From the NCBI GenBank assembly GCA_021832305.1, contig JAKBLB010000012.1, positions 1-64,000 of the forward strand: a stretch of DNA of 64,000 nucleotides. The letters run 5' to 3'. The stretch is from Pseudomonadota bacterium. GTDB lineage: Bacteria > Pseudomonadota > Gammaproteobacteria > Burkholderiales > Ferrovaceae. The notes below the pieces were generated by a model. That model was not told where the DNA came from. It saw only the letters and a program-made list of their open reading frames with translations, and searched no databases. Both the position numbers and the translations under genes were made by a program. Below, in pieces: positions 1 to 9,613 of this stretch. Position 1 is the first letter of the stretch. Each line of letters begins with the position of its first letter.

Positions 1-1206
1 TACCCAGTCCCGCTGCAAACGGACCAGTAACGCCTCCAAAGCGCCACTCTGATCCACCTCGATGGCATAGCCCCCATGCTTTTCGATCAAATCCATCAAC
101 TGGGGATTCAGGTGAACGAGGCCGATCACCGGTCGGCCCGCCCACAGGTAATCATAAAATTTGGAAGGGATGTACTCGGCACAATCAGCCGTATGACCAT
201 GGATCAGCAATAGCCCATCCATTCGGTGCATTTCCTGCTGAATACGTTCCCGACCGGATAGCCCCGAAACGGGATCACGTTCCAGTCGCCCGTGTTCGAA
301 GAAATATTTTTGTATTCCCAACCGCCGAATGGCTTCTCGACCAGCCCCGTCGATGCTTCCTCCATAGCAATGAATCTCCATGTCCCGTGCATGTTCCGGG
401 CAGGATTGGGCAAAATGCGCAAAGGCTTCCACAAAAGGACGCAGTGTACGCACCTCTGAGAGAGAACCAAAGTGCCCCAGACGAAAACAGGGCCCTTTTT
501 GATAGGGTGCCTTGACCTGGGGGGGTTCCGCCCCTGGCAATATCGCAAAACCACGCTTGCCCAATTGCGGATGACGTTTCAATGCACTGGCCAGGGCCTG
601 CTCGGTAAACCACCAGGCCATATCCGCCTCGGTGCAGATCATCCCTTCCAGGCGAGCCCAAAACTTGAGATTTCGGGTAGCCGGGGTCGTTCCTGGAAAA
701 ACCATGGGATCATGGATCTCGGCAATCCAGCGAACTTTTGTCAACTTTTTCAACCAGTATCCCGCCCAATGGGCCGAATAGGCCCCACCTGTGGAGTAGA
801 TGAGTTCCGGTTGATAGCGCCGAATCATTTTCCATCCCCGATAAATGGCGGCCGGAGTCCAGGACCACTGACTTTGAAGCCCCATGACCAATCGTTCCAG
901 GATGATGAATGGAGCCAAAAGCAGCGAAGTCACGCCGGTGACCACACGATAACGCCAATCTCGTCCCCATTTCAAAGCCAGTGAGTGACGCAGGTCAAAA
1001 CGAAATCCGGAAGGCCCCCAGGGAAGTAATTGTTCATGAACGAAACGAGAATCCCTGACTCCGGTCACCGCACTGAGTACGATCGGTTCAATGCCCGCCG
1101 CCCTGAGGTGAGGAATCTTGTCCGTGATGGTCAGACTGGCCGCCCTTCCATCCATGTTGAACCCGTGGGAGAGAATCAACCAGCGGCGTGTCGGTGGTAT
1201 CGTCAT
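1..1206 (-). CDS. Glycosyltransferase, GT4/GT1-like, 3' end cut by window
   Basis: The frame is open without a stop from the ATG at 1206 to the window edge (402 codons), and a TAA lies two codons upstream of that ATG. The protein has the build of a GT-B glycosyltransferase. The N-terminal half carries a GFNMDGRAAS loop, where donor enzymes of this type usually begin their first Rossmann strand. The C-terminal half has a second Rossmann segment (CFRLGHFGSLSEVRTLRPF), then ESPEF-like nucleotide-sugar contacts (IPSKFYDYLWAGRPVIGLV). It probably adds a sugar to a surface polysaccharide; donor and acceptor cannot be read from the sequence. It follows ntrX by 45 bases on the same strand, where many betaproteobacteria carry trkA. 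The fold assignment is reasonably firm, the family number less so. Confidence 0.75.
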   Translation of the reverse strand, partial: MTIPPTRRWLILSHGFNMDGRAASLTITDKIPHLRAAGIEPIVLSAVTGVRDSRFVHEQLLPWGPSGFRFDLRHSLALKWGRDWRYRVVTGVTSLLLAPFIILERLVMGLQSQWSWTPAAIYRGWKMIRRYQPELIYSTGGAYSAHWAGYWLKKLTKVRWIAEIHDPMVFPGTTPATRNLKFWARLEGMICTEADMAWWFTEQALASALKRHPQLGKRGFAILPGAEPPQVKAPYQKGPCFRLGHFGSLSEVRTLRPFVEAFAHFAQSCPEHARDMEIHCYGGSIDGAGREAIRRLGIQKYFFEHGRLERDPVSGLSGRERIQQEMHRMDGLLLIHGHTADCAEYIPSKFYDYLWAGRPVIGLVHLNPQLMDLIEKHGGYAIEVDQSGALEALLVRLQRDWV

Positions 1207-1251
1207 GCCTTATCAAGGGCGAAGAAGGGTTGTACCGAAGGAAAAGTCACC

Positions 1252-2568
1252 CTATCCCTTCTCACTCTCGTTGCGGTAAATAACACCATGAATTCCCAGT
1301 TGTTTCAATTTTCGGTAAAGATGAGTCCGTTCCAACCCGACCCGTTCAGCGACCCGGGAGATATTGCCTCTGGCATCCCTGAGATGGAATTCAAAATAGC
1401 CCTTCTCAAACTCGTCCCGTGCCTCGCGCAGGGGTTTCTCGTACAAGGTTTCCAAACCCCGAATCCATCCGGTGCGTTGGATTTCATCGACCGTATCGGG
1501 TTCTTCACCGGGCTCACCTTCATAATCCGTGATGAATCGCTGGGCGTCCTCAAAGGTGATTTCAAACCCGGAAGCCGTCAACGCCAGGGTCCGTACCGCG
1601 CTGGCCAGCATGGGCAAATTGCCTGGCCAGCGCTGCTGGCGCAGGAGGTTGAGCGCCCCGCTGGTCAGGGTTCGGACAGGGATTTCGCCGGTTTCGATCA
1701 TGCGATTGAGAAAAGTGAGTGCGATTTCTGGAATGTCTTCCGCATGTTCACGCAAAGCAGGAACAACCAGGGACACCCCACCCATCTGTGCCAAAAATGC
1801 GGCAGCCAGGTGCCCATTGCGGATCAATTCTCCCAGAGGATGGATACTGCCACAAATCAAGCGCAGGTGATAGCGTGACAACTTGGATATCAGTTGCATC
1901 AGGCCTTGCTGCTCTGCGGCTTTCAAGTGCGCCAACTCGGCGATGAAGATGATCCCCCCCTGGTAATCCTGCAGGGGCTGAAAAGGGTTTTCCTCCAGCC
2001 AATGCATATCCTCTGGGGCATACCAGAGCGCATTGGGTTTGAGTAGGTGGCGTGCGATCAATTCGATACCGCATCCCGGCTCCCCCATCAAAAAGAGGGG
2101 GACCGCCTGGGAAGCAATTTGATCGAGGCGTTGCCGTAACTCGTTCATCACGGCAGAACGGCCCAGTTGATGACTGGACAAAGTCTGTTGACGTACCTCT
2201 TTTCCGGCCTGCATGGCACGAACCACGGTAGACAGGAGTTTGGGCAGGGCAATGGGTTTCTCCAAAAAACCATAGGCTCCCATCCGGGTGGCCTCTACGG
2301 CCATATCCACTGTCGCATGTCCCGACATCATCACCACCGGCATGGTCAATTGTCCCGTGCTGGCCCATTCACGCAACAATGTCACCCCATCTTCCAGAGG
2401 CATCCAGATATCGAGCAACACCATATCGGGACGCTGGCGCTGCCGAAGTTCACGGGCTTCGCTGGCAGTCGCCGCCAACTGTACTTCATAACCTTCATCC
2501 CGCAAAATTTCCGAGAGTAATTCCCGAATGCCAATTTCATCGTCTACGATCAAGATCAAATTGCTCAT
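1252..2568 (-). CDS. ntrX: NtrX-like response regulator with a degenerate AAA+ domain
   Basis: This is a 438-residue response regulator. Residues 1-120 are a receiver with the acidic pair D9-D10, phosphoacceptor D53 (VLLDIWMP) and K104. Residues about 135-335 align in length and order with a sigma-54 activator AAA+ domain. A C-terminal Fis-type helix-turn-helix lies at about 395-428 (GNISRVAERVGLERTHLYRK). The ATPase motifs are broken: Walker A reads GEPGCGIE (lysine replaced by isoleucine), Walker B reads IIFIAE (aspartate replaced by alanine), and no GAFTGA loop is present. It probably binds DNA as a phosphorylation-controlled regulator without remodelling sigma-54 holoenzyme. It overlaps ntrY by 4 bases, so the two are translationally coupled and form a cognate pair. 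Confidence 0.9.
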   Translation of the reverse strand: MSNLILIVDDEIGIRELLSEILRDEGYEVQLAATASEARELRQRQRPDMVLLDIWMPLEDGVTLLREWASTGQLTMPVVMMSGHATVDMAVEATRMGAYGFLEKPIALPKLLSTVVRAMQAGKEVRQQTLSSHQLGRSAVMNELRQRLDQIASQAVPLFLMGEPGCGIELIARHLLKPNALWYAPEDMHWLEENPFQPLQDYQGGIIFIAELAHLKAAEQQGLMQLISKLSRYHLRLICGSIHPLGELIRNGHLAAAFLAQMGGVSLVVPALREHAEDIPEIALTFLNRMIETGEIPVRTLTSGALNLLRQQRWPGNLPMLASAVRTLALTASGFEITFEDAQRFITDYEGEPGEEPDTVDEIQRTGWIRGLETLYEKPLREARDEFEKGYFEFHLRDARGNISRVAERVGLERTHLYRKLKQLGIHGVIYRNESEKG

Positions 2569-4742
2569 CCCCGATTCCCCTTTCCCATAGGCAACCTGAT
2601 CTCGATGGTTGCCCCTCCCGCAACACTGTTGAAAGCTCGAATATGGCCATGATGCTCTTCCACGATCTTCTTGACGATGGGCAATCCCAAGCCGGTCCCC
2701 TTGGATTTGGTCGTGATATAAGGTTCAAACACCCGGGCGATCACCTGTTCGGAAAATCCTTGCCCATTGTCCGATATGCTCAGTTTGGCCCATTCCTTTT
2801 CTTGACCGGTGATCACCTGCACTCTGAAATCTTTTTGATCACGTCCTTCATCCAGCGCATTCTGCAACAAGTTATGGATGACCTGTCGCAATCGTATGGT
2901 ATCTCCCTGAATTTTTGGAAGGTCTGGATCCAGTTGGAGGATGATATGCTCTCCTGCATTCTCATACAACACCAACACCTCCCGAATCAATTCGTTCAGA
3001 GAAAAACTCTCCTCCACCAGACGCGAGACTTTGGCGTATTCACTGAAATCGTTGACCATATTTTTGAGGGCGTCTACCTGGTTGATGATGGTACGGGTAG
3101 AGCGTTTCAGCAACTTGGCATCTCCTTCGCTCAGATGATCCTGCAAACGGTGCTCCAGTCGTTCCGCAGCCAGTTGAATGGGAGTCAGAGGATTTTTTAT
3201 TTCGTGGGCCAGACGGCGCGCCACTTCTCCCCAAGCCGCGTAACGTTGGGCTTGGACCATCTGGGTGATGTCGTCAAATACCAGAACCCAGTCGCCTCCC
3301 AAACCCTCGGGCAAACGCGATCCCTTGAAATGAAGTTTGCGGTGTCCCTGTTCGCCATCATACTCGGCATCCCCTTCCCATCCCTGGGCAAAGGAATTGG
3401 AAAAATTCTTTTCCAGAAAGTCGATGATGGGCAGCAGCGCGGGCGTTCGGTAGCCCCATTCAGTTAAAGTGATACCCTCCAATCCGGACAATCCCAACAT
3501 CTGCTGGGCACTGAAATTGGCACTTTTGAGATGTAGGTGTAGATCCAGCACCAGCACACCCGCAGAGAGATTCGAGAGAATGCTTTCCTGGTAGATCTTG
3601 GCCTCGGTCAACCCCTGCTGATAACGCTGTCGAGCCTGTGACGCCTCCCGTAACTGATGGGTCATGGTATTGAATGATGCCGTCAATACCCCCAGTTCAT
3701 CGTTGCTGCTAACCGGGGTCATGATGCTGAAATCCCCTGCGCCTACCGCTCGTGTGCTGGCTGCCAGCGCATTGAGGGGCGCCCCAAACCGTTCGGAAAC
3801 CACAAAAGCCAGGACGATGGCCGTCAATAGAGTCAACAGCAAGACTAGGGAAAGATTCAGTCGGTACAAGTTTTTCAAACCATGGCGCGCCAATAGAAGT
3901 TCCTGATACCCGCGCCACGCGGCCTCCACCTGATCAGCATTGCTCGCCAACTCTTTGGAGACGGGTTGCAGTAATTGCAACACCCTGAAATCTTCAGTAA
4001 AGGAAATCCGGTTGACCGGGACCAATACACGCAGATAAACCCCTTTGCCGGGTAAGTTCTCCACCATTCGATAAGGGCGCTGGGCACGAATCTGATGGCT
4101 GATGTTCCCTGTCAGAGTCAATCCCTCGGGAATCAGGGCATCATTGCGGGCGCTGGAAAAGGCCAGTACTGTCCCATTTTTCGAGAGCAAGGTGGCCTCC
4201 TGGACACCAAATTGCTCGCGCAACTGCTGCAGGAGAGAAAATTCATCCAGAGCCGTCGCATCGGCCAACACCGAGGACATCGTCGTCGCTTTGTGGACCA
4301 GATCATCCAGCAGGCTGTCGAAGGCCGTGCGTCCCAAACCCAGGCCGGCCGTCAAGGCTTTATCCACATTCACATCAAACCAGGATTCAATACTGCTCGA
4401 CAGAAAACGGACGGATACGCCATAAACCAATGTTCCGGGCAGTACGGCCATGCCCACCAACAACAAAACCAGTTTGAAAGTCAGTTTCGAGCCAAAGACC
4501 TGTTGTCGCCACTTGCGATAGAGCATGACCAATTGATAGGCAATCAACCCCATCAACAGCAAGGCCACGGTGGCCCCCCCCATGAGCAGTCTGGGATAAT
4601 CTGCCGCAAACAGGGTGGTATTCGCAGTTGCTACGGACAGAATGACCAGAAAGGTCGTCGCCCCACCAAAGATCGGCAGGAGAAACCACAGGGAACGCAT
4701 TCCCAGAAGGGCTGGGATCCGCTTCAAGGGATGAACATCCAT
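2565..4742 (-). CDS. ntrY: NtrY-like membrane sensor histidine kinase
   Basis: A 725-residue inner-membrane kinase. Hydrophobic segments lie near residues 17-40, 52-75, 86-109 and 296-316, with an extracytoplasmic sensing region of about 190 residues between the last two. A HAMP linker (about 318-370) and a PAS domain (about 385-490) follow. The HisKA motif LAHEIKNPLTP carries the phosphoacceptor H513. The ATPase part shows the N box (HNLLQNALDE, 623-632), G1 (DNGQGF, 658-663) and G2 (GTGLGL, 682-687). It should phosphorylate the NtrX encoded 4 bases downstream. In other proteobacteria this pair is tied to nitrogen or redox and envelope control; the signal here is unknown. The start overlaps the DUF4390 gene by 19 bases. 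Confidence 0.93.
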   Translation of the reverse strand: MDVHPLKRIPALLGMRSLWFLLPIFGGATTFLVILSVATANTTLFAADYPRLLMGGATVALLLMGLIAYQLVMLYRKWRQQVFGSKLTFKLVLLLVGMAVLPGTLVYGVSVRFLSSSIESWFDVNVDKALTAGLGLGRTAFDSLLDDLVHKATTMSSVLADATALDEFSLLQQLREQFGVQEATLLSKNGTVLAFSSARNDALIPEGLTLTGNISHQIRAQRPYRMVENLPGKGVYLRVLVPVNRISFTEDFRVLQLLQPVSKELASNADQVEAAWRGYQELLLARHGLKNLYRLNLSLVLLLTLLTAIVLAFVVSERFGAPLNALAASTRAVGAGDFSIMTPVSSNDELGVLTASFNTMTHQLREASQARQRYQQGLTEAKIYQESILSNLSAGVLVLDLHLHLKSANFSAQQMLGLSGLEGITLTEWGYRTPALLPIIDFLEKNFSNSFAQGWEGDAEYDGEQGHRKLHFKGSRLPEGLGGDWVLVFDDITQMVQAQRYAAWGEVARRLAHEIKNPLTPIQLAAERLEHRLQDHLSEGDAKLLKRSTRTIINQVDALKNMVNDFSEYAKVSRLVEESFSLNELIREVLVLYENAGEHIILQLDPDLPKIQGDTIRLRQVIHNLLQNALDEGRDQKDFRVQVITGQEKEWAKLSISDNGQGFSEQVIARVFEPYITTKSKGTGLGLPIVKKIVEEHHGHIRAFNSVAGGATIEIRLPMGKGNRG

Positions 4743-5281
4743 TCACGGTGCGGTGAGGTCAATGTCCAATCGCCGGAATATAACGCATCCAGCTGAAAAG
4801 GTTTGGGCAAATGCGAAGTATCCAGTTCGATGTGAAGTCGTGCCTGATACTGTTCTCCTTTGCCAAGCGACATCTGGCTGGGCACGGGAACGGCCTTGAC
4901 GGTTTCCAGCGCTTGCAGGGCCTCGTCCAGCGAGGGGAAATTCAGGTAGAGACCGCCGATGGAATAACGATACACCCGGGTCAACGGGTTGTAACTCAGA
5001 CGCCGTTCCTGGTGCCAGGTCAGCACCTGACGGTTGAACCAGTACCAACGGGGCTGGATCAAACTGAAATCTATGCTGAAGGTCAGAGGAATCCCTCTTT
5101 CCACGGCTTCTTTCAGAGCCGCAGTCAAATTGACCGTAAAAGTTGTCGTCAGAGAGACGTTCGCCAAATCGATCCACTGTACCTCTGTATTCTGGATATC
5201 GATACCTTCGGCGTGGGCCAAAAAGACCCATAGAAGCGAAGAAAATGCCAAAAACCGCCTAAAACTTCTGGAGAACAGCAT
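4724..5281 (-). CDS. DUF4390 family exported protein
   Basis: A protein of about 185 residues of the DUF4390 family, which is regularly found between rsmB and ntrY in betaproteobacteria. I chose the ATG at 5281 because it gives a clean Sec signal: basic SRSFRRF, then the hydrophobic stretch LAFSSLLWVFLAHA ending at an AHA cleavage site. ATGs at 5293, 5296 and 5323 are alternatives and none has a convincing ribosome binding site. The mature part is rich in beta-strand-like segments (YRYSIGGLYLNFPSLDEA, GEQYQARLHIELDTSHLP). Function is unknown; a periplasmic role beside NtrY is suggested only by the operon. It overlaps rsmB by 23 bases upstream and ntrY by 19 bases downstream. Confidence 0.85.
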   Translation of the reverse strand: MLFSRSFRRFLAFSSLLWVFLAHAEGIDIQNTEVQWIDLANVSLTTTFTVNLTAALKEAVERGIPLTFSIDFSLIQPRWYWFNRQVLTWHQERRLSYNPLTRVYRYSIGGLYLNFPSLDEALQALETVKAVPVPSQMSLGKGEQYQARLHIELDTSHLPKPFQLDALYSGDWTLTSPHREWMFIP

Positions 5282-6581
5282 AGAAAAAACCATCATGAAT
5301 GTCGTCTGGCAGCAGTTGCCCATTTTCCCAGCGCGGGACGGACCCGGATTCGCCCATTTTGCACATCACCTCGTTATTTTGCCTCAAAGTCCCTTCCTTG
5401 ACCCCTTCCGTCCCCTCGAGAAAACGCTGAATCACCGCTCCATTTTCTTCCTGGAACAGGGAACAGGTGACATAGAGCAGGCGCCCTCCTTTTTTCAGGG
5501 TGGGCCACAATTGGGTCAACAAATTCAACTGACGTTGGGCCAACGCAGGAATGTCTGCTTCGCGTCGCAACCATTTGATGTCCGGATGTCGTCTGACGAC
5601 CCCCGAACCACTGCAGGGAGCATCGAGCAGAATACGGTCGAAAGGTTGTCCATCCCACCACAGATCGGTTCGGGCCGCATCTGCGCAGCGGACGTCGGCC
5701 GTCAGGTGCAGACGTTGTAAGTCGGCCTGCATTTTTTTGACACGACCCGGTTCGATATCCAGGGCCAATAACCCACTCAATCCATTTCCTCTTTCCAGCA
5801 TATGGGCCGTCTTTCCCCCAGGTGCCGCACAGGCATCCAGTACCCGTTGTCCGGAGTGTAGCCCCATGAGATGGGCTGCCCATTGTGCTCCGGCATCCTG
5901 GACGGAAACCGCTCCCTGTTCGAACCCCGGCAACTGGGTCACGGCTTGAGGTGTTTCGAGAACCAACCCTTCCTGACCGACGGGTCGGGAAGCCATGCCG
6001 ACTCCCTGCAAACGCGCCTGATATTGGGCCACACTGTTGAATCGACGATTGACCCGCAGCGTCATGGGAGGGCGCTGTTGAGCTTGCTGCAACAAGGCTT
6101 CCCAATGCGCCAGATGATCCTGCTGCAGGCGTGTGATCCACCAATCAGGATGAGAATATCGGCCTTCCAAAGATTCATGGGCTTCTGCCATCAGTACGTC
6201 CTTCTGGCGCAACAGATTCCTCAGCACCCCGTTGACAAAGCCCCGTGCCGCTGTCAAGCCCAACACCCCCGCCGTTTCAACCGCATGACTGACCACCGCA
6301 TGGGGTGCCGCGCGTGTATGCAGCAATTGATAAGCCGCCACCATCAGCAACAAGCGCGCCGTCACCTCCGGTTCGCCCCTTTGAAACAAGGGGGCCAGCA
6401 TCAACTCCAGTTCCGTCTTGAAACGCAGGACTCCGTAGGCGCAGTCTTGCAACGATGACCGCTGGTGGTCCGTCAATACCCCTTTGGCAACTTTGCGCGC
6501 CTCGGTCAAGGCATGATCAAGATTCTTCCCGGCCAGTACCTGACTCAAGGCAAAAATGGAAAGTCGTTGAATTTCAATCAT
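5259..6581 (-). CDS. rsmB: 16S rRNA m5C967 methyltransferase RsmB
   Basis: A 440-residue enzyme that transfers methyl from S-adenosylmethionine to C967 of 16S rRNA, also called Sun. Residues 1-150 form the NusB-like RNA-binding domain. The catalytic domain has the AdoMet motif DACAAPGGKT (249-258) and both cysteines expected of the m5C family: C323 in the APCSGSG motif and C373 in VTCSLFQEE. Length is close to that of the E. coli protein (429). It overlaps fmt by 4 bases, forming the usual def-fmt-rsmB translation-modification cluster that continues into ntrYX. Confidence 0.96.
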   Translation of the reverse strand: MIEIQRLSIFALSQVLAGKNLDHALTEARKVAKGVLTDHQRSSLQDCAYGVLRFKTELELMLAPLFQRGEPEVTARLLLMVAAYQLLHTRAAPHAVVSHAVETAGVLGLTAARGFVNGVLRNLLRQKDVLMAEAHESLEGRYSHPDWWITRLQQDHLAHWEALLQQAQQRPPMTLRVNRRFNSVAQYQARLQGVGMASRPVGQEGLVLETPQAVTQLPGFEQGAVSVQDAGAQWAAHLMGLHSGQRVLDACAAPGGKTAHMLERGNGLSGLLALDIEPGRVKKMQADLQRLHLTADVRCADAARTDLWWDGQPFDRILLDAPCSGSGVVRRHPDIKWLRREADIPALAQRQLNLLTQLWPTLKKGGRLLYVTCSLFQEENGAVIQRFLEGTEGVKEGTLRQNNEVMCKMGESGSVPRWENGQLLPDDIHDGFFYAVLQKF

Positions 6582-7522
6582 GCTTTACCCCATTTCTGAC
6601 CGACTTCCATGGCATTGCCGCGCAAAAACTCCCGGACGGATAAAATCTTTCCCCCGGCTCGTTGCAGACGCGTCACGCGCAACCGACCTTCTCCACAAAC
6701 CACCGTGATGCCGCTGTGATCGAGATGACACAGAGTACCCGGCTGATCACTCACTGAGGAGAGAGGCTTTTCTTCGATTTCTGCTTCCCATAGATGCAAC
6801 ATGCCCGCGCCGGACCAGGTTCTAGCCACGGGTCCCGTAACGAATGTGCGGATTTTTCTGTCAATTTCCGTAGCCGAAGAATCCCAGTGAATCTCTGCCT
6901 CTTCCTTGCGAATCTTATCGGCATAAGTCACCCCAAAGACAGGCTGAGGTTGCGCATGGCGCTGCAGATATTCCAGTTGATCCAGTCCCTCGATCAACGT
7001 GTCGGCTCCCAACTTCGCCAATCGATCATGGAGAGACCGGCCCGTTTCCCGACTCTCGATGGGGCAGGAATGCTGCAAAAGAATGGGGCCGGTATCCAAT
7101 CCCGCCTCCATCTGCATGAGACTGATCCCAGTCTCCCTGTCTCCCGCCAGCAATGCGCGCTGAATGGGCGCTGCGCCACGCCAGCGCGGCAAGAGTGAGG
7201 CGTGAACATTGACTGCGCCAAAGGGTGCCAAAGTGAGCAGGGCAGGGGGGAGTATCTTTCCGTAGGCCACCACCACCCATACCTCAGCCAACCATTTCGC
7301 CAAAGAAGCCATGAGATCCGGATCATTCAGAGAATGCGGCTGCAACAACGGGAGTTGCGCGGCCCTGGCACACTGTTTGACCGGACTTTCCTGTACCTTC
7401 TGTCCCCGTCCGGCGGGTCGATCCGGTTGAGTCAACACCGCCAGTACCTGATGGTCAGAAGAGAGAAGTGCCTCCAGGGAGGCGGCAGAAAAATCAGGCG
7501 TTCCAGCAAAAATGAGGCGCAT
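6578..7522 (-). CDS. fmt: Methionyl-tRNA formyltransferase
   Basis: A 314-residue enzyme that formylates initiator Met-tRNA using 10-formyltetrahydrofolate. The frame is open further upstream, but the ATG at 7522 gives the canonical N-terminus [13 protein letters not shown] and overlaps the def stop by one base. The folate and catalytic region is intact: NVHASLLPRWRGAAPIQRAL contains the family SLLPRWRG motif, followed by METGLDTGP-type sequence (MEAGLDTGPIL). The C-terminal OB-like tRNA-binding part is full length. It acts together with the peptide deformylase encoded directly upstream. Confidence 0.97.
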   Translation of the reverse strand: MRLIFAGTPDFSAASLEALLSSDHQVLAVLTQPDRPAGRGQKVQESPVKQCARAAQLPLLQPHSLNDPDLMASLAKWLAEVWVVVAYGKILPPALLTLAPFGAVNVHASLLPRWRGAAPIQRALLAGDRETGISLMQMEAGLDTGPILLQHSCPIESRETGRSLHDRLAKLGADTLIEGLDQLEYLQRHAQPQPVFGVTYADKIRKEEAEIHWDSSATEIDRKIRTFVTGPVARTWSGAGMLHLWEAEIEEKPLSSVSDQPGTLCHLDHSGITVVCGEGRLRVTRLQRAGGKILSVREFLRGNAMEVGQKWGKA

Positions 7523-8025
7523 CAGAGCGTTTCTCGAAGACGTTTTCGCAATTTCGACTTGATCCGATTCTGCTTGAGTTGAGACAGATAATCCACAAAA
7601 ACCCTTCCCTCCAGATGGTCCATCTCGTGCTGCAGGCAGGTAGCCATCAAACCTTCCGCCTCCACCACAAAAGTGTTTCCTTCCAGATCCCATGCTTCGA
7701 CGACCACGCGGTCCGCCCGGGTCACCTTGTCATAAATACCCGGCACCGACAGACATCCTTCCTCGTGTTCGCGTTGTCCCTTTTGCTGTATCAGACGCGG
7801 ATTGATGAACACTTCTGGATCATCTTGTTCCTTGGAAATATCCAGCACGATGATACGCAGATGGACATCCACCTGTGTGGCCGCCAAACCGATCCCCACG
7901 GCAGCCTTCATGGTTTCGATCATATCCTGTACCAAACAGCGTATATACTCGTCGATCTCACGCACAGGCTTGGCCTTTTTGTATAGACGGGTATCCGGAT
8001 AACGAAGAATGGGGAGAAGGGCCAT
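7522..8025 (-). CDS. def: Peptide deformylase
   Basis: A 167-residue metal hydrolase that removes the N-formyl group from nascent proteins. All three family motifs are present: GIGLAATQ (44-51), EGCLSVP (89-95, with metal ligand C91) and QHEMDHLEG (132-140, with metal ligands H133 and H137 and the general base E134). The ATG at 8025 gives the standard start [11 protein letters not shown]; an in-frame start 13 codons earlier is less likely. It is the first gene of the leftward cluster and is divergent from dprA. A TATAAT at 8068-8073 (minus strand) in the 81-base gap could be its -10 element, though no clear -35 is visible. Confidence 0.97.
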   Translation of the reverse strand: MALLPILRYPDTRLYKKAKPVREIDEYIRCLVQDMIETMKAAVGIGLAATQVDVHLRIIVLDISKEQDDPEVFINPRLIQQKGQREHEEGCLSVPGIYDKVTRADRVVVEAWDLEGNTFVVEAEGLMATCLQHEMDHLEGRVFVDYLSQLKQNRIKSKLRKRLRETL

Positions 8026-8106
8026 GAAAGAGAAGTATAAGATCAGTTTAAAATTTTGTAACACCTTATTATAACGGGCATCTGCTCTCGATGGTGCCCT
8101 CTTGCC

Positions 8107-9078
8107 ATGGTTCTACCCACTGACTCACCGTCTGACCCCCTGAAGTTCTGGCTGGACCAGGAACATCACCATTATCTCAGGCCAGAGGATCACGGTTTCC
8201 CCGCAACGCTGAAGGAAATCCATTCCGCACCCGTCCATCTCTATCTGATCGGACATCTGTCGCTGCTTCAAGGCCCCATGCTGGCCATCGTTGGCAGCCG
8301 CCACGCCAGTGCTCAGGGAATCTTGAATGCCACCTCCTTTGCTCGCGCCTTGTCTCAAGAAGGCTTGACCATCATCAGCGGTCTGGCAACCGGCATCGAC
8401 GCAGCGGCTCATAGGGGCGGACTGCAAGGGTACGGCAAAACCGTCGCCGTGATGGGTACCGGCATAGACCGTCTCTATCCCCCGGAAAATCGGGCACTGG
8501 CACAAAAAATTGCCAAACAGGGGTTGATCATGAGCGAATTTGACTTCGGTACCCCAGCCCGTCCCTGGCACTTTCCCCATCGCAATCGTCTGATTGCCAC
8601 TTTGTCCCTGGGGTGCCTGGTGGTGGAAGCCTCTCTGGACAGTGGTTCACTCATCACCGCCCAGTTGGCTTTGGAACAAGGCAAAGAAGTCTTTGCCCTT
8701 CCCGGCTCCATTCACAATCCACTCTCTCGAGGATGTCATCAACTGATTCGGGAAGGGGCCAAACTGGTGGAAAATATCGCCGACATCCTGGATGAATTAC
8801 CGGGACACTGTGGCAAAACCCGGGAGAATCCAGCATCCCTTCAAGAAAATTTTCCACCGGAACCCCCCATTTCTCCCTTTCCCTCGGTAGAATGTCTGCG
8901 CTTGTGGCAGAATATGGGGGAGTTGCCGATGACTCTCGACCAGTTGGCAAAACAGTCCAACTTGACGATGAGTGAAGTAGCGCTCATGCTAACCTCACTT
9001 GAATTGGCTGGCCATGCGGTCTGGCTTTCCGGAGGACGGATTCAGCGCCTGGTTCACCCCCATCCAGGCTTTCCTTGA
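8107..9078 (+). CDS. dprA: DNA-processing protein DprA/Smf
   Basis: A 323-residue protein that binds single-stranded DNA and loads RecA during natural transformation. The Rossmann-like core shows [20 protein letters not shown], the [12 protein letters not shown] segment and [14 protein letters not shown], all typical of the family. A winged-helix-like tail follows from about residue 255 after a proline-rich linker. It lacks the N-terminal SAM-like extension of longer homologues such as the 374-residue E. coli Smf. It heads a plus-strand run with smg and topA, a common arrangement. Its presence alone does not prove competence. Confidence 0.94.
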   Translation: MVLPTDSPSDPLKFWLDQEHHHYLRPEDHGFPATLKEIHSAPVHLYLIGHLSLLQGPMLAIVGSRHASAQGILNATSFARALSQEGLTIISGLATGIDAAAHRGGLQGYGKTVAVMGTGIDRLYPPENRALAQKIAKQGLIMSEFDFGTPARPWHFPHRNRLIATLSLGCLVVEASLDSGSLITAQLALEQGKEVFALPGSIHNPLSRGCHQLIREGAKLVENIADILDELPGHCGKTRENPASLQENFPPEPPISPFPSVECLRLWQNMGELPMTLDQLAKQSNLTMSEVALMLTSLELAGHAVWLSGGRIQRLVHPHPGFP

Positions 9079-9117
9079 CAGACCCGATGATGGGCGTTTA
9101 TACGCGAGGGCACCGTT

Positions 9118-9603
9118 ATGGTGGACATCCTGATATTTGTTTATGAGAATTTCTTTGGTAGCGGCATTTATCCGGCTCATTCCGTGCTCGTCAATCGCCT
9201 TTATGCGGCCGGTTTTGAAGAAGACGCCGTGAGTGGGACCTTGGCTTGGCTGGAGAGCCTGGGGCAGAATGGCGAAGTTGTCTCCCCAGGTCTGAATTCC
9301 TCCACCCTCGGTACAGAGTGGCAGTCGACCCCCGCTCAACGTTTTTTGGTAGAACATGAATTGGAGCGCCTGGGACAGGAAGGTTGGGATTTTCTTGCCT
9401 TTCTGGAAAACGCCAAGGTATTGTCACCTACCCAACGCGAGTTGATTCTGGGAGGATTGATGGCGCTAGATCTGGATGAAGAAGAGCCCGACTTGGATCG
9501 TCTCAAGTTGATGGCATTGATGGTCCTGTGGCGCCAGGGTCGTCCCTGGGATGCGCTGCTGATCGAAGAATTGATTTATTTCCAGGAATCCCTGGTCCAT
9601 TGA
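9118..9603 (+). CDS. smg: Smg family protein (DUF494)
   Basis: A 161-residue acidic protein starting MVDILIFVYENFF, the hallmark of the Smg/DUF494 family. It is mostly helical and carries no known catalytic residues. Family members lie between dprA and topA in many beta- and gammaproteobacteria, exactly as here. Its biochemical role is not established. It is 39 bases downstream of dprA and about 10 bases upstream of topA, so all three are probably co-transcribed. Confidence 0.93.
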   Translation: MVDILIFVYENFFGSGIYPAHSVLVNRLYAAGFEEDAVSGTLAWLESLGQNGEVVSPGLNSSTLGTEWQSTPAQRFLVEHELERLGQEGWDFLAFLENAKVLSPTQRELILGGLMALDLDEEEPDLDRLKLMALMVLWRQGRPWDALLIEELIYFQESLVH

Positions 9604-9613
9604 GTGATTGACC

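Noticed and set aside
1030-1878. Plus-strand open frame of 282 codons
   Set aside because: Antisense to the glycosyltransferase and ntrX, whose reading frames show clear family motifs.
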